NCBI GenBank assembly: GCA_947476275.1
Contig: CANJPQ010000016.1
Location: 50,452-114,451 of the forward strand
Direction of reading: 5' to 3'
Length of the DNA: 64,000 bases
DNA from: Fidelibacterota bacterium
Lineage (GTDB): Bacteria > Pseudomonadota > Alphaproteobacteria > Rhodospirillales > Rhodospirillaceae
Shown: piece by piece, positions 46,601-55,179 of the stretch
How the letters are laid out: each line of letters opens with the position of its first letter
Position numbering within the stretch: the first letter of the stretch is position 1
Position numbers and translations under genes: made by a program
Notes under the pieces: generated by a model
The model's database searches: none
Told to the model about the DNA's origin: nothing
The model's input: the letters and a program-made list of their open reading frames with translations, nothing else

Positions 46601-46689
46601 ATCGCGAACGCGATCATCGCGAATACGACGAGGGTGCGGTGGCGGATCGCCAGAGCCGACAGGTTCCAGCGCGAGGTATCGGTCGACAT
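43585..46689 (-). CDS. RND efflux transporter permease subunit
   Basis: Inner-membrane drug/proton antiporter of 1034 residues, the full length of AcrB/MexB relatives. N-terminal helix ALAIRHRTLVVFAMIAFAIA; two periplasmic loops; conserved GRAEDPDF and the SWPGATARETE segment; TM4 region with GALIIALGLLVDDAIIAVEM (the charged proton-relay Asp pair). It forms an operon with the adaptor upstream. Substrates cannot be assigned. No outer membrane channel gene is in the window. The stop overlaps queC. Confidence 0.92.
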   Translation of the reverse strand: MSTDTSRWNLSALAIRHRTLVVFAMIAFAIAGLNAFSHLGRAEDPDFTFKVMVVSASWPGATARETELLVTDPLEKIIQQVPHFDKVTSYSRPGEAVLMINLRDDTPKKDVPEAWYQIRKRITDHRGVLPQGVLGPRFNDEFGDTYGTIYAFTADGFSDTEVRRIVDDVRQRILRVKDVAKAEMIGDRPERLFIEISQERLATLGVTTAQLIDAVQKQIAVTASGIFETPSDRVALRLKDRADTVEAMADLPIVANGRTLRVGDLGKVQRGYEDPRTFSMRVGGKPAIGLTISMADGGNVQTLGEGLKAELERIKRDLPAGIDVIQVADQPAVVEKSMEEFVHSLGEALAIVLAVSFISLGLRTGIVVALSVPLVLAITFVFMEIFGINLHRISLGALIIALGLLVDDAIIAVEMMQVKLEEGLGRLEAASFAYRAAAFPMLTGTLVTAAGFIPVGFAKSTAGEYTGAIFSVVTIALLVSWVTAVIFTPYLGYKLLPANTHTGPKRDLCDTRLYRSLRRVLDICVAHPRRVIWATVGAFALALAGFALVPQQFFPSASRPELVMDLRLAGGSSFAAADAAAKRLETHLAKDPDVASYVVYTGAGSPRFYLPLNVELKNAGFAQAVVTTKDNVARERVLTRFRALMDTDFTELSARISRLENGPPVGFPVQFRVLGKDPQQIRQIAEQVREVVRANPHTRDVNFDWHEMSKSVEMDIDRARARALGLAPSDVAKTMDTFLNGVTIGEVRERNDLIPVVARAIPEERRAIDDIGSASIFVSDPVTGVKKTLSLDQVANLKPTFEEPVLWRRNRDTMMVVRAEVGDATQPPVVSQQIDKALGEIRSKLPDGYRVEMAGAIEESAKSNVAIGAVVPVMVLAMLAILMVQLQSFSRLALVLATAPLGLIGVTISLLLFRQPFGFVALLGVIALAGMIMRNSVILVDQIDQGVAAGEPPLRAIVNATIHRARPVVLTAAAAILAMIPLARTDFWGPMAVAIMGGLAVATVLTLIVLPALYARFLAGSATPTLAVMAKAAE

Positions 46690-46710
46690 GGCTTCCCCCG
46701 AATGAGGCGC

Positions 46711-47814
46711 TTACGCGCCTTCGCCGCCCAGCCGGCGCACCTTCTGGCCTTCATCCAGCCGGTGCACACCGGCGGTGACGATCACGTCGCCATCCTTAAG
46801 GCCGTCGGCCACCAGCGCGGTCTCACTGTGGAAGGCGGCCACGGTCACCGGGCGCTTGGACAGGGTATTGTCGGCAGTGACCACGTAGACGCTCGGCGTG
46901 GTGCCGGACTGAAAGATCGCGGTCAGCGGCACTTCGGCCATTTGGGTGGCGCCGGGGCGCGCGAGGATCACGCTCGCGCTCATGCCAAGCTGCTGGTCCG
47001 CCGGCGGTTCGTCGAGGACGTAGCGTACGTCATAAGTGCGGGTGACCGGATCGGCGCTGGCGCCGACCTCGCGCAAATGCGCGGCCAGCAGCGTGCCGGG
47101 GTGGGTCCACAGACTGACGCGCGCGGGCGCGTCCTTGAGTTCCGCCACGCGCTGTTCCGGTACGCTGACGGCGATTTCGAGATCGCCGGCGCGCGCGACG
47201 GTGAACACCGCTTCGCCGGCGCCCACCACCTGACCGGCTTCGGCGCGTGCGGACGTGACCACGCCAGGGGCGTCGGCGATGAGCGTGGCATAGCCAAGCT
47301 GGTTCTGGCGCAGCTTTACTTGCGCCTCCGCATCGCGCACCCGGCCTTGCGCGATTTGCATTGTGCTGAGGCGCTTGTCGTAGACCGACTGACTGAACGC
47401 GGGGCTCTGTCTGATCTGCTCGTAGCGCTCCAGGTCTCGCTGCGCCTGAATGCTGTCGGCCTGGGTTGAGGCGAGTTGCGCCTGGGCGGACCGCAGGCCG
47501 AGATCGAGGTCTTCCCGGTCCAGCGTCGCCAAAACAGTTCCCGGCGTCACGGTCGCACCGACGTCCACCAACCGCTTCGTAATGCGTCCGGCAACGCGGA
47601 AGGCCAGGGCGGATTGATGGCGCGGCTGCACCGTACCCGGGTAACTGGAACGGCTGGCTTGATCGCCGAGTTTCACCGTCATCGCTTTCACCGGCCGCGA
47701 AGCGATGGGCGCGGGCGCGTCGTTATGCCCGGGTGCGACCGCGGCGGCGGCGATGATCGCAGCTGCGACCACGGCGGCAGCGCCGATCTGTTTGCGGGTG
47801 AGGTGAAAGTTCAT
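46711..47814 (-). CDS. RND efflux periplasmic adaptor subunit (membrane fusion protein)
   Basis: 367 residues. N-terminal anchor (AAVVAAAIIAAAAVAPGH) then a barrel/lipoyl domain and a coiled hairpin: PRHQSALAFRVAGRITKRLV is the typical start of the adaptor core and LGLRSAQAQLASTQADSIQA the hairpin helix. It connects the permease to an outer-membrane channel. Gap to the permease is 21 bases, so they are one operon, read divergently from the TetR gene across a 63-base region with a palindromic operator. Confidence 0.9.
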   Translation of the reverse strand: MNFHLTRKQIGAAAVVAAAIIAAAAVAPGHNDAPAPIASRPVKAMTVKLGDQASRSSYPGTVQPRHQSALAFRVAGRITKRLVDVGATVTPGTVLATLDREDLDLGLRSAQAQLASTQADSIQAQRDLERYEQIRQSPAFSQSVYDKRLSTMQIAQGRVRDAEAQVKLRQNQLGYATLIADAPGVVTSARAEAGQVVGAGEAVFTVARAGDLEIAVSVPEQRVAELKDAPARVSLWTHPGTLLAAHLREVGASADPVTRTYDVRYVLDEPPADQQLGMSASVILARPGATQMAEVPLTAIFQSGTTPSVYVVTADNTLSKRPVTVAAFHSETALVADGLKDGDVIVTAGVHRLDEGQKVRRLGGEGA

Positions 47815-47836
47815 GACTGGCGCCCAAGTGGATCGT

Positions 47837-47878
47837 TGTGTAATATAAATTACGCAGCTATGTAGTCTCCATTACACA
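47837..47878. promoter_or_regulatory. Probable TetR operator between the efflux operon and its regulator
   Basis: The 63-base gap between the adaptor ATG and the TetR ATG holds repeated GTAAT/ATTAC words. TGTGTAAT (47837-47844) and ATTACACA (47871-47878) are exact reverse complements, and GTAAT-ataa-ATTAC (47840-47853) is a second, smaller palindrome. The right half overlaps the TetR start codon. This A/T-rich region in a GC-rich setting likely holds both promoters. A TetR dimer binding here would control both genes. Binding is inferred. Confidence 0.6.
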
Positions 47879-48546
47879 TGAAGCGCAATGCAAAATCCGT
47901 GAATAGCAGCCATGCGTCCCGCGCCAAGCGCGGGCCGGCCAAACGCACGCGGTTGGCGGTGGACGAGCGACGCAACGCTATCCTCAAGGCGGCTAAAGCG
48001 TTGTTTCTAAAGCAGGGGTATGCGGCGACCAGCCTTGAACAGGTGGTCGCGAAATCCGGCGGATCCCTGGCCACGGTCTATCAGCTGTTCGGCAACAAGC
48101 AGGGCCTGTGGCGCGCGCTGGTGACGGAGGTGAGCGAGCAAATCTCAGCGCCCCTGCTCGACCATTCCGTCGACGTCCGCACGACACTGATCGAGATGGG
48201 CTTGCGTCTGGTCGAGATCGACGGCTCGCCGGAAGTCGCCGGCGGCATCCGCCTGATCATGGCGGAAGGCGGCGGCTATCCCGAATTGGCCAAAACCTTG
48301 TTCGAGGAAGGCCCCGAGGCCGGGCGCCGCCTGCTTGCCAATTACTTGACCGCCGAGAATGCCGCAGACCGGCTGTCCGTGCCGGACGCGGCCCTCGCGG
48401 CGGAGCAGTTCTGCTGCCTCGTGGGTGGCGATCGGCTGTTACGCAACGCCTGCGGTGTGCCTAAGCACGCGCCACCGGACCAGGAACGCCGACGGGTCGA
48501 GGCCGCCGTCGATCTTTTTCTGAACACCTACGGCGCTAAAATTTAG
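47878..48546 (+). CDS. TetR/AcrR family transcriptional regulator
   Basis: 222 residues. The N-terminal HTH reads ILKAAKALFLKQGYAATSLE followed by QVVAKSGGSLATVYQLFGNK, the TetR signature; the remainder is the ligand-binding domain. A basic lead (VNSSHASRAKRGPAKRTRL) precedes the HTH. It is divergent from the RND pair and probably represses it. No Shine-Dalgarno lies before the ATG, so translation may be from a leaderless mRNA. The end overlaps the TonB-receptor gene tail by 11 bases. Confidence 0.9.
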   Translation: MKRNAKSVNSSHASRAKRGPAKRTRLAVDERRNAILKAAKALFLKQGYAATSLEQVVAKSGGSLATVYQLFGNKQGLWRALVTEVSEQISAPLLDHSVDVRTTLIEMGLRLVEIDGSPEVAGGIRLIMAEGGGYPELAKTLFEEGPEAGRRLLANYLTAENAADRLSVPDAALAAEQFCCLVGGDRLLRNACGVPKHAPPDQERRRVEAAVDLFLNTYGAKI

Positions 48547-50806
48547 CCGACGCCGTCAGTCCAAAAGTGCGCGGCAGGCCAGTCACCAGTTCCATATAGC
48601 CGAAGCCGGTGGTGGCAACACCAGAGGCAGCATATATCTTGTCGCCGGCGTTTTTGACCCACGCCTTGAGGGTGTAGCGGTCGTCGCGCAGCGACAGCGC
48701 GACGTCCGCCCCCAGTAGCCAGTAGCCGTGTTGGTACATCGCCGGGTTATTGTCGGCGGTGAAGTAGTGCGCGCCCTTGTAAGCGGCATCGCCGCCGAGA
48801 GAGAGAGTCATGCCGTTGCCGAGTGGCATGGTGTAGCGCGCGAGCGCGTTGAAGCTGAAGCGCGGCGAGGACGCGAGGCGGTTATTGGCGTAGTTGGTGG
48901 CGGGATTGGCAGGGTCGAACTGGAAGCGCACGAACTTTGCATCCAGGAAGCCGAACTTGGCTTGCAGGAACACCGCATCCGTCGGCGTGACGCTGAGTTC
49001 GCCCTCCACCCCGCGCACCCGCGACTTGGCGGCGTTGGACAAGCTTTGGAACGCTCCGGAGGATCCGGGCACGATCAGCGAGACCTGCTGGTCGGTGAAG
49101 TCGTAGGCGAAAGCCGCGAGGCTGTAGGCCGCGCGCCGGTCCGCTAGCGTCCCCTTCACACCGGCTTCGTAGGACGTGACGTATTCCGGATCGACGATAT
49201 TGGCTTCCGTCGGCGAGAACAGCGCGCCGCCGTTGTAGTCACCGCCTTTGAAGCCGCGCGCGACGCCGGCATAGAACAACGCGTCGCCGTCGAGGCGATA
49301 GCTGAGAATGCCGCGGCCGCTCCAATTCTTCCATTCCCGCGTCAGCATCATGCGGGGAATGGTGGGCACCAGCAGGCGCCGGTTCGCAGTGGCCTCATCC
49401 ACGAAGACTTGCGCGAGCCCCGTGGCGTTGAACAGGTAGGCCATGGAATCCGCCGTGCGCCGATCATCGGCCCAGCGGGCGCCGAGCGTGAGGCCGAGTT
49501 CCGGGGTGATGGCGTAGGTGGCCTCGCCGAACAAAGCCTTGTTGGTGGTCCCCTGGACCAGCCGCGTGGCCACGCCTTCCTGAACGGGGAAGAAGCGCGA
49601 CAGCACGCCGGGGCCAAAGGCGTTGAGAGTGAAGTTCTGAAACGCGGTAAGCTGGTGGCGATAGAAGATGCCGCCGACGATCCAGGTCAGCCGCGTATCG
49701 CCCACGGAGATCGCGCGCAGTTCCTGGCTGATTTGATGGAAGCGCGCGGCGACGCTGGCCTTCACTTCCGCCAAGGGTGCTGAATCCGGATCTGTGATGA
49801 GCTTGCGGGTGTTGGCGTCGTAGTCGGTCTGCGAGACGACGTCGAAGCCGGGCCCGTGCCAGGTGATGCTGGCGCCGGCCCCCGCCGTATCGACGTTATC
49901 GAAGGCGCGGATGTTCGTGAAACTCTCGCGCACGTTCGGCGTATCGCGGAAGCCGAAGAAATCGGTGCACTGGCCGATGCCGGGATGCGCGAGGCCCGGC
50001 GGACAGACGACGCCGACCTGCTTGCCCGGCGCCACGTCGCTGCGCAGGCGGCCGCCGTGAGCTTCCAGCAGAATGTCGAAGGCGTCGCCCGCGAGAACGC
50101 GGCCCTGCGCGCGGCCGGACCAAAGGCGCACCTTGCCTTGGTTGATCGTGCCGCTGGTAGGCACGCGGTTGGTGACGAAGCCGTCGCGATTGAGGGTGAG
50201 CGCGGAGACGCGGAGCGCTGCGTTGTCGCCGGCGGCGACATTGGCGACCGCTTCAACATTGGCCTGATTGAAATTGCCGTAAGTCGCGGTGAGCGATCCG
50301 GTGGACTGGCCGATCTCCGGCTTGCGGGTGACGAAGTTCACCACGCCGCCGGTGGTGTTGCGGCCGAAGAGCGTGCCTTGTGGGCCCTTGAGGATTTCCA
50401 CGCGCTCCATGTCGAGCAGGCCGAAGCCGTAGGTCAGACTCGAGCCCTGGTACACGCCGTCGATGTGCACACCAACGGGATTGGCCTGGTTGGCGTTGAA
50501 GGTGGTGCTGCCGATGCCGCGCAGGAAAATCTGCGGCGAGGAGAAGCCGAAGATCGAATGCCACATAAGATTGGGCGTCTGCGACGCGATCTCGCCGCTG
50601 GTGAAGATCTGGCGACCAGCCAAATCCTGCCCACTGTAAGCGGTGACGGTTTGCGGCACGGCGCCGAGCGATTCGACGCGCTTGCGCGCGGTCACGACGA
50701 TCTCTTCGATCGGCGCGGCGAATGCGTGCGTTGCGCCGAATACAGTCATGACAGCAACAATGACCGCGCGCCGCGCGTGCCGCGCTGGCGTATTCCCCAC
50801 GTCCAC
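48536..50806 (-). CDS. TonB-dependent outer-membrane receptor
   Basis: 756 residues. GTG start with GGGGGG upstream; signal peptide (VIVAVMTVFGATHAFA), then TonB-box-like EEIVVTARKR, a plug domain (IFLRGIGSTT, DGVYQGSS, ERVEILKGPQGTLFGRNTTG) and a 22-strand barrel ending in LTASAKF with the usual terminal Phe. Such receptors import siderophores, carbohydrates or other compounds. It is transcribed towards the TetR gene, and is separate from the RND operon. The N-terminal style is of the sphingomonad/Caulobacter type that takes up complex organic compounds. Substrate unknown. Confidence 0.92.
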   Translation of the reverse strand: MDVGNTPARHARRAVIVAVMTVFGATHAFAAPIEEIVVTARKRVESLGAVPQTVTAYSGQDLAGRQIFTSGEIASQTPNLMWHSIFGFSSPQIFLRGIGSTTFNANQANPVGVHIDGVYQGSSLTYGFGLLDMERVEILKGPQGTLFGRNTTGGVVNFVTRKPEIGQSTGSLTATYGNFNQANVEAVANVAAGDNAALRVSALTLNRDGFVTNRVPTSGTINQGKVRLWSGRAQGRVLAGDAFDILLEAHGGRLRSDVAPGKQVGVVCPPGLAHPGIGQCTDFFGFRDTPNVRESFTNIRAFDNVDTAGAGASITWHGPGFDVVSQTDYDANTRKLITDPDSAPLAEVKASVAARFHQISQELRAISVGDTRLTWIVGGIFYRHQLTAFQNFTLNAFGPGVLSRFFPVQEGVATRLVQGTTNKALFGEATYAITPELGLTLGARWADDRRTADSMAYLFNATGLAQVFVDEATANRRLLVPTIPRMMLTREWKNWSGRGILSYRLDGDALFYAGVARGFKGGDYNGGALFSPTEANIVDPEYVTSYEAGVKGTLADRRAAYSLAAFAYDFTDQQVSLIVPGSSGAFQSLSNAAKSRVRGVEGELSVTPTDAVFLQAKFGFLDAKFVRFQFDPANPATNYANNRLASSPRFSFNALARYTMPLGNGMTLSLGGDAAYKGAHYFTADNNPAMYQHGYWLLGADVALSLRDDRYTLKAWVKNAGDKIYAASGVATTGFGYMELVTGLPRTFGLTASAKF

Positions 50807-50902
50807 CGTATCCCCCCGCCTGGCCGTAAATTCTTGGTCGTTCAGAGGCGAAACAGATACACCGCGAGGTGCGGGGCCGCTATGGAATTGTGGAGCACCG
50901 AC

Positions 50903-52135
50903 TCAATTTGCGGAGGACCAGCGCGCCGGCAAGGTATTGAGGCTGCGGATCACGAACGTCAGCCGCCAGTCAGGATTGTCGAGGTTGTCGATCTGCAAGT
51001 CTGGCATTCGTTTCAGAAGTGTTGCGAACGCGACTTCTGCCTCTATGCGGGCCAATTGCGCGCCAATGCAGTAACGACTGCCGCCGCCGAAGGATAAGTG
51101 GCGGATATTCTGACGCGTGATGTCCAGACGGTCTGGATCGGTGTGTGCCTCGGGATCGCGGTTTCCGGCGCCGAGGAGGCACACGATCGCCTCGCCCTTG
51201 GCGATCGGCACGCCATTGATCTCCACATCCGCATTCGCGTCGCGCCCCGCGGCCTGCACCGGCGAGTCGTAGCGCAGCAATTCCTCCACCGCGTTCTCCA
51301 GCAAGGAGGGATCGTCGCGCAGGAGTTTCAGTTGATCGGGATACTGATGGAGCGCGAGCAGGCCGTTGCCGATCAGGTTGATGCTGGTTTCGTGGCCGGC
51401 GGTGAACAGCTGGATGATATTGGCCGTGAGTTCCTCCTTGCTCAGCTTCGCGTCACCTTCCTCGGACGCGGCGATGAGCGCGGAGGTGAGATCGTCGCCG
51501 GGGTCTTTGCGGCGCTGCTCGAACAGGCGTTCGAAATACTCGGCCATGAGATTGAAGTGATCGTTCGCCTCGTCGATCTCCGCCCTGCTGAGAGGCACCG
51601 GGTCCATGAGCTTGGCGGTGTTCTGTACGGCCGCGATGAACATGTGGGAATCGGCGAGCGGTATGCCGAGCATATCGCAGATGACGCCGATGGGCAGCGT
51701 GAAGGAAAAGTCCGCGATCAGATCCGCGCCGCCGTTCGGGAGCATCCGGTCGATGGCATCGTCGACGATCTTCTGAATGCGCGGGCGCATATCCTCCACA
51801 CGCCGAGCGCCGAACGCTTTCGTCATCAGGCCGCGCAGGCGGGTGTGGTCGGGTGGGTTCACCCACATCATCCACTTGCCCATGCTGCGGAAGACCGGCT
51901 CGTTCATCACCTCCGGTCCGTTGCGCAGCTCCATGCGCTCGGCGAAGGTCTTGCCGAAGCGCTTATCCTTCAGGGCGAACGTGATGTCGTCATGTCGACT
52001 GAGGACGATGAAGCCCCACGGAAGCCGGTGTACGGGCTCGGCCACCCGCAGCCGGTCATAGGTGGAATAGGGCTCGCGCAGGAAGGCCGGCGAGGCCAGG
52101 TCGAGCAAAGGCGGTGACGGTGCCGGCTGTGTCAT
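50903..52135 (-). CDS. Cytochrome P450 (first copy)
   Basis: Soluble bacterial P450 of 410 residues. Heme motif FGGGSRYCIGAQLARIEAEV; I-helix FTAGHETSINLIGNG; PDHTRLRGLMTKAFG; ExxR region in the K helix. It adds oxygen to an unknown small molecule and needs a ferredoxin pair that is not in the window. It is transcribed away from the luxR gene, with a 146-base region between. Placed in the quorum-sensing cluster by position. Confidence 0.9.
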   Translation of the reverse strand: MTQPAPSPPLLDLASPAFLREPYSTYDRLRVAEPVHRLPWGFIVLSRHDDITFALKDKRFGKTFAERMELRNGPEVMNEPVFRSMGKWMMWVNPPDHTRLRGLMTKAFGARRVEDMRPRIQKIVDDAIDRMLPNGGADLIADFSFTLPIGVICDMLGIPLADSHMFIAAVQNTAKLMDPVPLSRAEIDEANDHFNLMAEYFERLFEQRRKDPGDDLTSALIAASEEGDAKLSKEELTANIIQLFTAGHETSINLIGNGLLALHQYPDQLKLLRDDPSLLENAVEELLRYDSPVQAAGRDANADVEINGVPIAKGEAIVCLLGAGNRDPEAHTDPDRLDITRQNIRHLSFGGGSRYCIGAQLARIEAEVAFATLLKRMPDLQIDNLDNPDWRLTFVIRSLNTLPARWSSAN

Positions 52136-52281
52136 TCGCTATAACCCCCTGATTCCGTAAAGCAATTCGCACTAGTTTCGAGTATGTTGATTCTCCAGCC
52201 CAATTGTCCAACAATACGCGAGAACTGGGGAGACGCTGAGCACGGGGCGCGGAAGACCCTGACAGCGTCTTTGGGGCTTAC

Positions 52282-53073
52282 ATGGCATCGCTGCCGCTGA
52301 AGGATTTCATCTCCGGACTGCCGGGGCTTCGGACCGCGGGCGAGTTCACGTCCGCGCTCGACGCATTCCTGCGCGGGGCCGGTTTCGGCCAGTTCTCCTA
52401 TGTCGGCGTCAAGGTCGACGCCGTGCGGGAGAACCAGCTCGCGGATATCGCACCGCAGTACATTCACCTGACCAACAGACCCGACTGGGACCTCCACTAC
52501 ATCAAGCACAACTACGCCAAGGCCGACCCGGTAGCGCGCGAGTGCTTCTCCAGCCGGCTACCGGTCCAGTGGTCGGAGGCCTTCCTGCTCAACACCCGTT
52601 CCCATGAGGAATCGTTGTTCATGGAGGACGCCTGGGAGAACGGCATTTGCCGCGGTTACACCGTGCCCATCCACGGGCCGGGCGGCGAACTTGGCCTGAT
52701 GATGGTGTGTTCGCCGGAAAGCGACCGCGAATTCACCCGCCTCATGGACCTCCATGCGTACGATCTCCAGATCATCGCTCACCACTTTCACGACGCTGCG
52801 CAGCGTGCGCTCGGGAAACAGACGGAAGCCTCGCCCCCGATCCCGCTGATCAGCCGCGAGGTCGAGATTCTGAAGTGGACCGTCGACGGCAAGACGGCGT
52901 GGGAGATCGGGCAAATCGTGCACATCTCCGAGCGCACCGTGAACTTCCATCTTCGCAACGTCATGGCGAAATTCGGCGTTCACAATAAGACGCATGCTGC
53001 GGCGAAGGCGGTCAATCTCGGACTGTTCAGCGGCCATGTCAGTGCCGCACGCGCAGGACAGCCCGCGCCGTAA
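52282..53073 (+). CDS. LuxR family quorum-sensing regulator
   Basis: 263 residues. N-terminal autoinducer-binding domain with all six AHL-pocket residues at TraR-like spacing (Trp69, Tyr73, Asp82, Pro83, Trp97, Gly125). C-terminal HTH: ISREVEILKWTVDGKTAWEI followed by GQIVHISERTVNFHLRNVMA. It should bind an acyl-homoserine lactone and activate at a lux box. A luxI gene lies about 1.4 kb to the right. Its end overlaps the second P450 gene by 35 bases. Confidence 0.93.
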   Translation: MASLPLKDFISGLPGLRTAGEFTSALDAFLRGAGFGQFSYVGVKVDAVRENQLADIAPQYIHLTNRPDWDLHYIKHNYAKADPVARECFSSRLPVQWSEAFLLNTRSHEESLFMEDAWENGICRGYTVPIHGPGGELGLMMVCSPESDREFTRLMDLHAYDLQIIAHHFHDAAQRALGKQTEASPPIPLISREVEILKWTVDGKTAWEIGQIVHISERTVNFHLRNVMAKFGVHNKTHAAAKAVNLGLFSGHVSAARAGQPAP

Positions 53074-54409
53074 AGTCCTCGTTCGGACGCAGCGACAGGA
53101 AATTCCCGAAGTCTGGCTTCAGATCCGACGTGATCTCCACGTTGAACGCGCGGAAGACCATCGGCAGGATGATCTGCATTTCCATCATCGCAAAGCCCGA
53201 CCCGATGCATACGCGCGGGCCGGCACCGAACGGCAAGTAAGCAAAGCGCGAGCGCTGCGCCACGTTCTCCGGCAGGAAGCGGTCCGGGTCGAAGCGCTCC
53301 GGGTCCGCCCACACGTCCGGCAGGGTGTGCAGCAGGTACTGGGAGATGAACACCATCGTTCCGGCCTTGATGCGCTCACCGCCGATGTGATCGTCCGCGA
53401 TCGCCTGGCGCGCGAACCACCAGATCGACGGGCGCAAGCGGCCGACTTCCTGGATGACGCGACGGGTGTATTCGAGGCCCTTGAGGTCGCCGGCGTCCGG
53501 CGCGCGCCCGAGGAGAACGTCGTCGGTCTCGGCGCGCATGCGGTCGAGATGCGCCGGATGCTGCGACAGGAAGAAGATCGACCAGGCGACCATGGTCGCG
53601 GTCGACTCATAGCCGGCAAGCATCAGCGTCACGACCTCGTCGCGCAACTGGCGGTCGCTCATGGAGTCCTCGGCCGTGCCGCCGGACGCTTCCAGCAAAA
53701 TCCCCAGCAGATCCTCACCGAACACGCCGGTCTTGCGGCGCTCGGCAACGATGCGGTCGACGAACCCGTGAAGCAGTTTCACGGACTTCTCGAACTCGCG
53801 GTTCTTCTTGGTCGGCAGGAGGGCCGGCAGCGTGGTGAGGTCCCACACGCGCTTGGAGATCACTTCGTTGGCCAGCACGAGCGAGCGCGCGAGATACGCG
53901 CCGTCCTCGCCGAGACCGGAGCCGAACATCGTGCGCAGAACAATCTCGAGCGTGAGGCAGGAGATGTCGTCGGAGAGATTGAACTCCTCGCCCGCCTTGG
54001 CGCGCCGGCGCCAGGCTTCAAGGTGTTCCGTCACGCAGGCCGCCATCACCGGCGCGAGCGCTTCCATCTTCTTGCGATGGAATGACGGCTGCATCAGCTT
54101 GCGCTGACGCGTCCACAATTCGTCGTCGCTGGTGACGAGGCCATTGCCGAAGATCGGCTTCAGACGCTCCATCATCGCGCACTTGGAATAGTTGCGGTAA
54201 TTCGTCTGGAGCACATGTTCGACATGCGCCGGATGATTCAACAAGTAGGCGGTGGTCATGGGCAGCCTCAACGGTACGATGTCGCCGAACGTTCTCGAAC
54301 ATTCCTTCAAGAACCCGAGGGTGTTGGACCGCAGCATCGGCCACACACCCAGGATCGGATACCCCCGCGGCCCCTTCAGGCCGGGGCGGCTCAACACACT
54401 AGAATTCAT
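53039..54409 (-). CDS. Cytochrome P450 (second copy)
   Basis: 456 residues, longer than the first. Heme motif LPFGAGPRVCIGSGFAMMEM; I-helix AGYESTATMVAWSIFF; ExxR in QEVGRLRPS. The length and PFGAGPRxCIG form recall P450s acting on fatty acids or terpenoids (CYP4/102-like class), but this is only likeness. It starts 53 bases after the luxI stop on the same strand, so the two probably form one operon. The last 35 bases overlap the tail of luxR. Confidence 0.9.
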   Translation of the reverse strand: MNSSVLSRPGLKGPRGYPILGVWPMLRSNTLGFLKECSRTFGDIVPLRLPMTTAYLLNHPAHVEHVLQTNYRNYSKCAMMERLKPIFGNGLVTSDDELWTRQRKLMQPSFHRKKMEALAPVMAACVTEHLEAWRRRAKAGEEFNLSDDISCLTLEIVLRTMFGSGLGEDGAYLARSLVLANEVISKRVWDLTTLPALLPTKKNREFEKSVKLLHGFVDRIVAERRKTGVFGEDLLGILLEASGGTAEDSMSDRQLRDEVVTLMLAGYESTATMVAWSIFFLSQHPAHLDRMRAETDDVLLGRAPDAGDLKGLEYTRRVIQEVGRLRPSIWWFARQAIADDHIGGERIKAGTMVFISQYLLHTLPDVWADPERFDPDRFLPENVAQRSRFAYLPFGAGPRVCIGSGFAMMEMQIILPMVFRAFNVEITSDLKPDFGNFLSLRPNEDFTARAVLRVRH

Positions 54410-54462
54410 CGCATCGATGCTTGGTCCGGTGAAACGACATAGCCGGCGCGCGGCGCGCCGTA

Positions 54463-55095
54463 TCAGGCCGCCAATTTGAGCTCATCCAACCCGGCTGTCA
54501 TATCCGGGGCGAGACCCAGTTGCAGACGGCGCAAGTTCAAGTCGGACACGTCGGCGTAACCGGAGATCGCTTTGGTGACGCCGATCTGAAGCGGCGGGCC
54601 ATAGCGATGGGTCAACAGGCCTGAGCGTTTCAGGATGCGCTCGAAGCGCACATCGGCAACCGCGACGATCTGGCGGATGTCGCGGTGGGCGGCGAATGCG
54701 AACAGCTGTTCCAGCAGAAGATTGGTAACGCGCTTGATCGTGCCCAGGGAGTCATTACCGATCACGCGCTTGGATACGGCGAAGCGGCTGATCTCCCACA
54801 CGTCGGGCGCTTCCGGCGCCGGCATGCCGTAGAGCAGTTCCGGGAAGACGTCCTTCAGCATGTATGGCTTGGTGGTCGGCAAGAGGCGCCACGTGCCGAG
54901 CACATCGCCATCGTCCTCACACACGATGTAGACCGGATCGAGATCGTCGAACATGTCGCGCTCGCGCCCGTTCTGGGAGCCGACTTCCCAATCGAGGCGC
55001 TCTTTGAAAACTTCATGACGCAGCTTGAACATGCCCTCCAGGCGGCGCGAGGCGTCGTTGCTGGATTCAGGCATCTCGATGATCGACGCGTGCAT
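54463..55095 (-). CDS. luxI: Acyl-homoserine-lactone synthase, LuxI family
   Basis: 210 residues. All conserved LuxI-type residues are found: Arg26, Phe30, Trp36, Glu45, Asp47, Asp50, Arg70, Phe84, Glu101 and Arg104 (LRHEVFKERLDW, ERDMFDDL, GTWRLLP, WEISRFAV). It makes an N-acyl-homoserine lactone from SAM and an acyl-ACP or acyl-CoA; the acyl chain is unknown. The ATG is preceded by GGGGGG. A perfect lux box lies 65 bases upstream. It leads the luxI-P450 operon. Confidence 0.93.
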   Translation of the reverse strand: MHASIIEMPESSNDASRRLEGMFKLRHEVFKERLDWEVGSQNGRERDMFDDLDPVYIVCEDDGDVLGTWRLLPTTKPYMLKDVFPELLYGMPAPEAPDVWEISRFAVSKRVIGNDSLGTIKRVTNLLLEQLFAFAAHRDIRQIVAVADVRFERILKRSGLLTHRYGPPLQIGVTKAISGYADVSDLNLRRLQLGLAPDMTAGLDELKLAA

Positions 55096-55159
55096 ACCGC
55101 CCCCCGAAAAAGCCGCAATGGTTTCGGGTACACATCACCATATCGTTAGGCGGCCGATG

Positions 55160-55179
55160 ACCTGTCAGGACTGACAGGT
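55160..55179. promoter_or_regulatory. Lux box, perfect 20-bp inverted repeat
   Basis: ACCTGTCAG (55160-55168), GA, CTGACAGGT (55171-55179): a perfect dyad beginning with ACCTGT and ending with ACAGGT as in the consensus lux box. It lies 65 bases upstream of the luxI start. If centred at -42.5, the -10 on the luxI side would be near 55140 (GATATG), which fits. It might also serve the rightward small gene and aminotransferase. LuxR binding is inferred. Confidence 0.85.
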
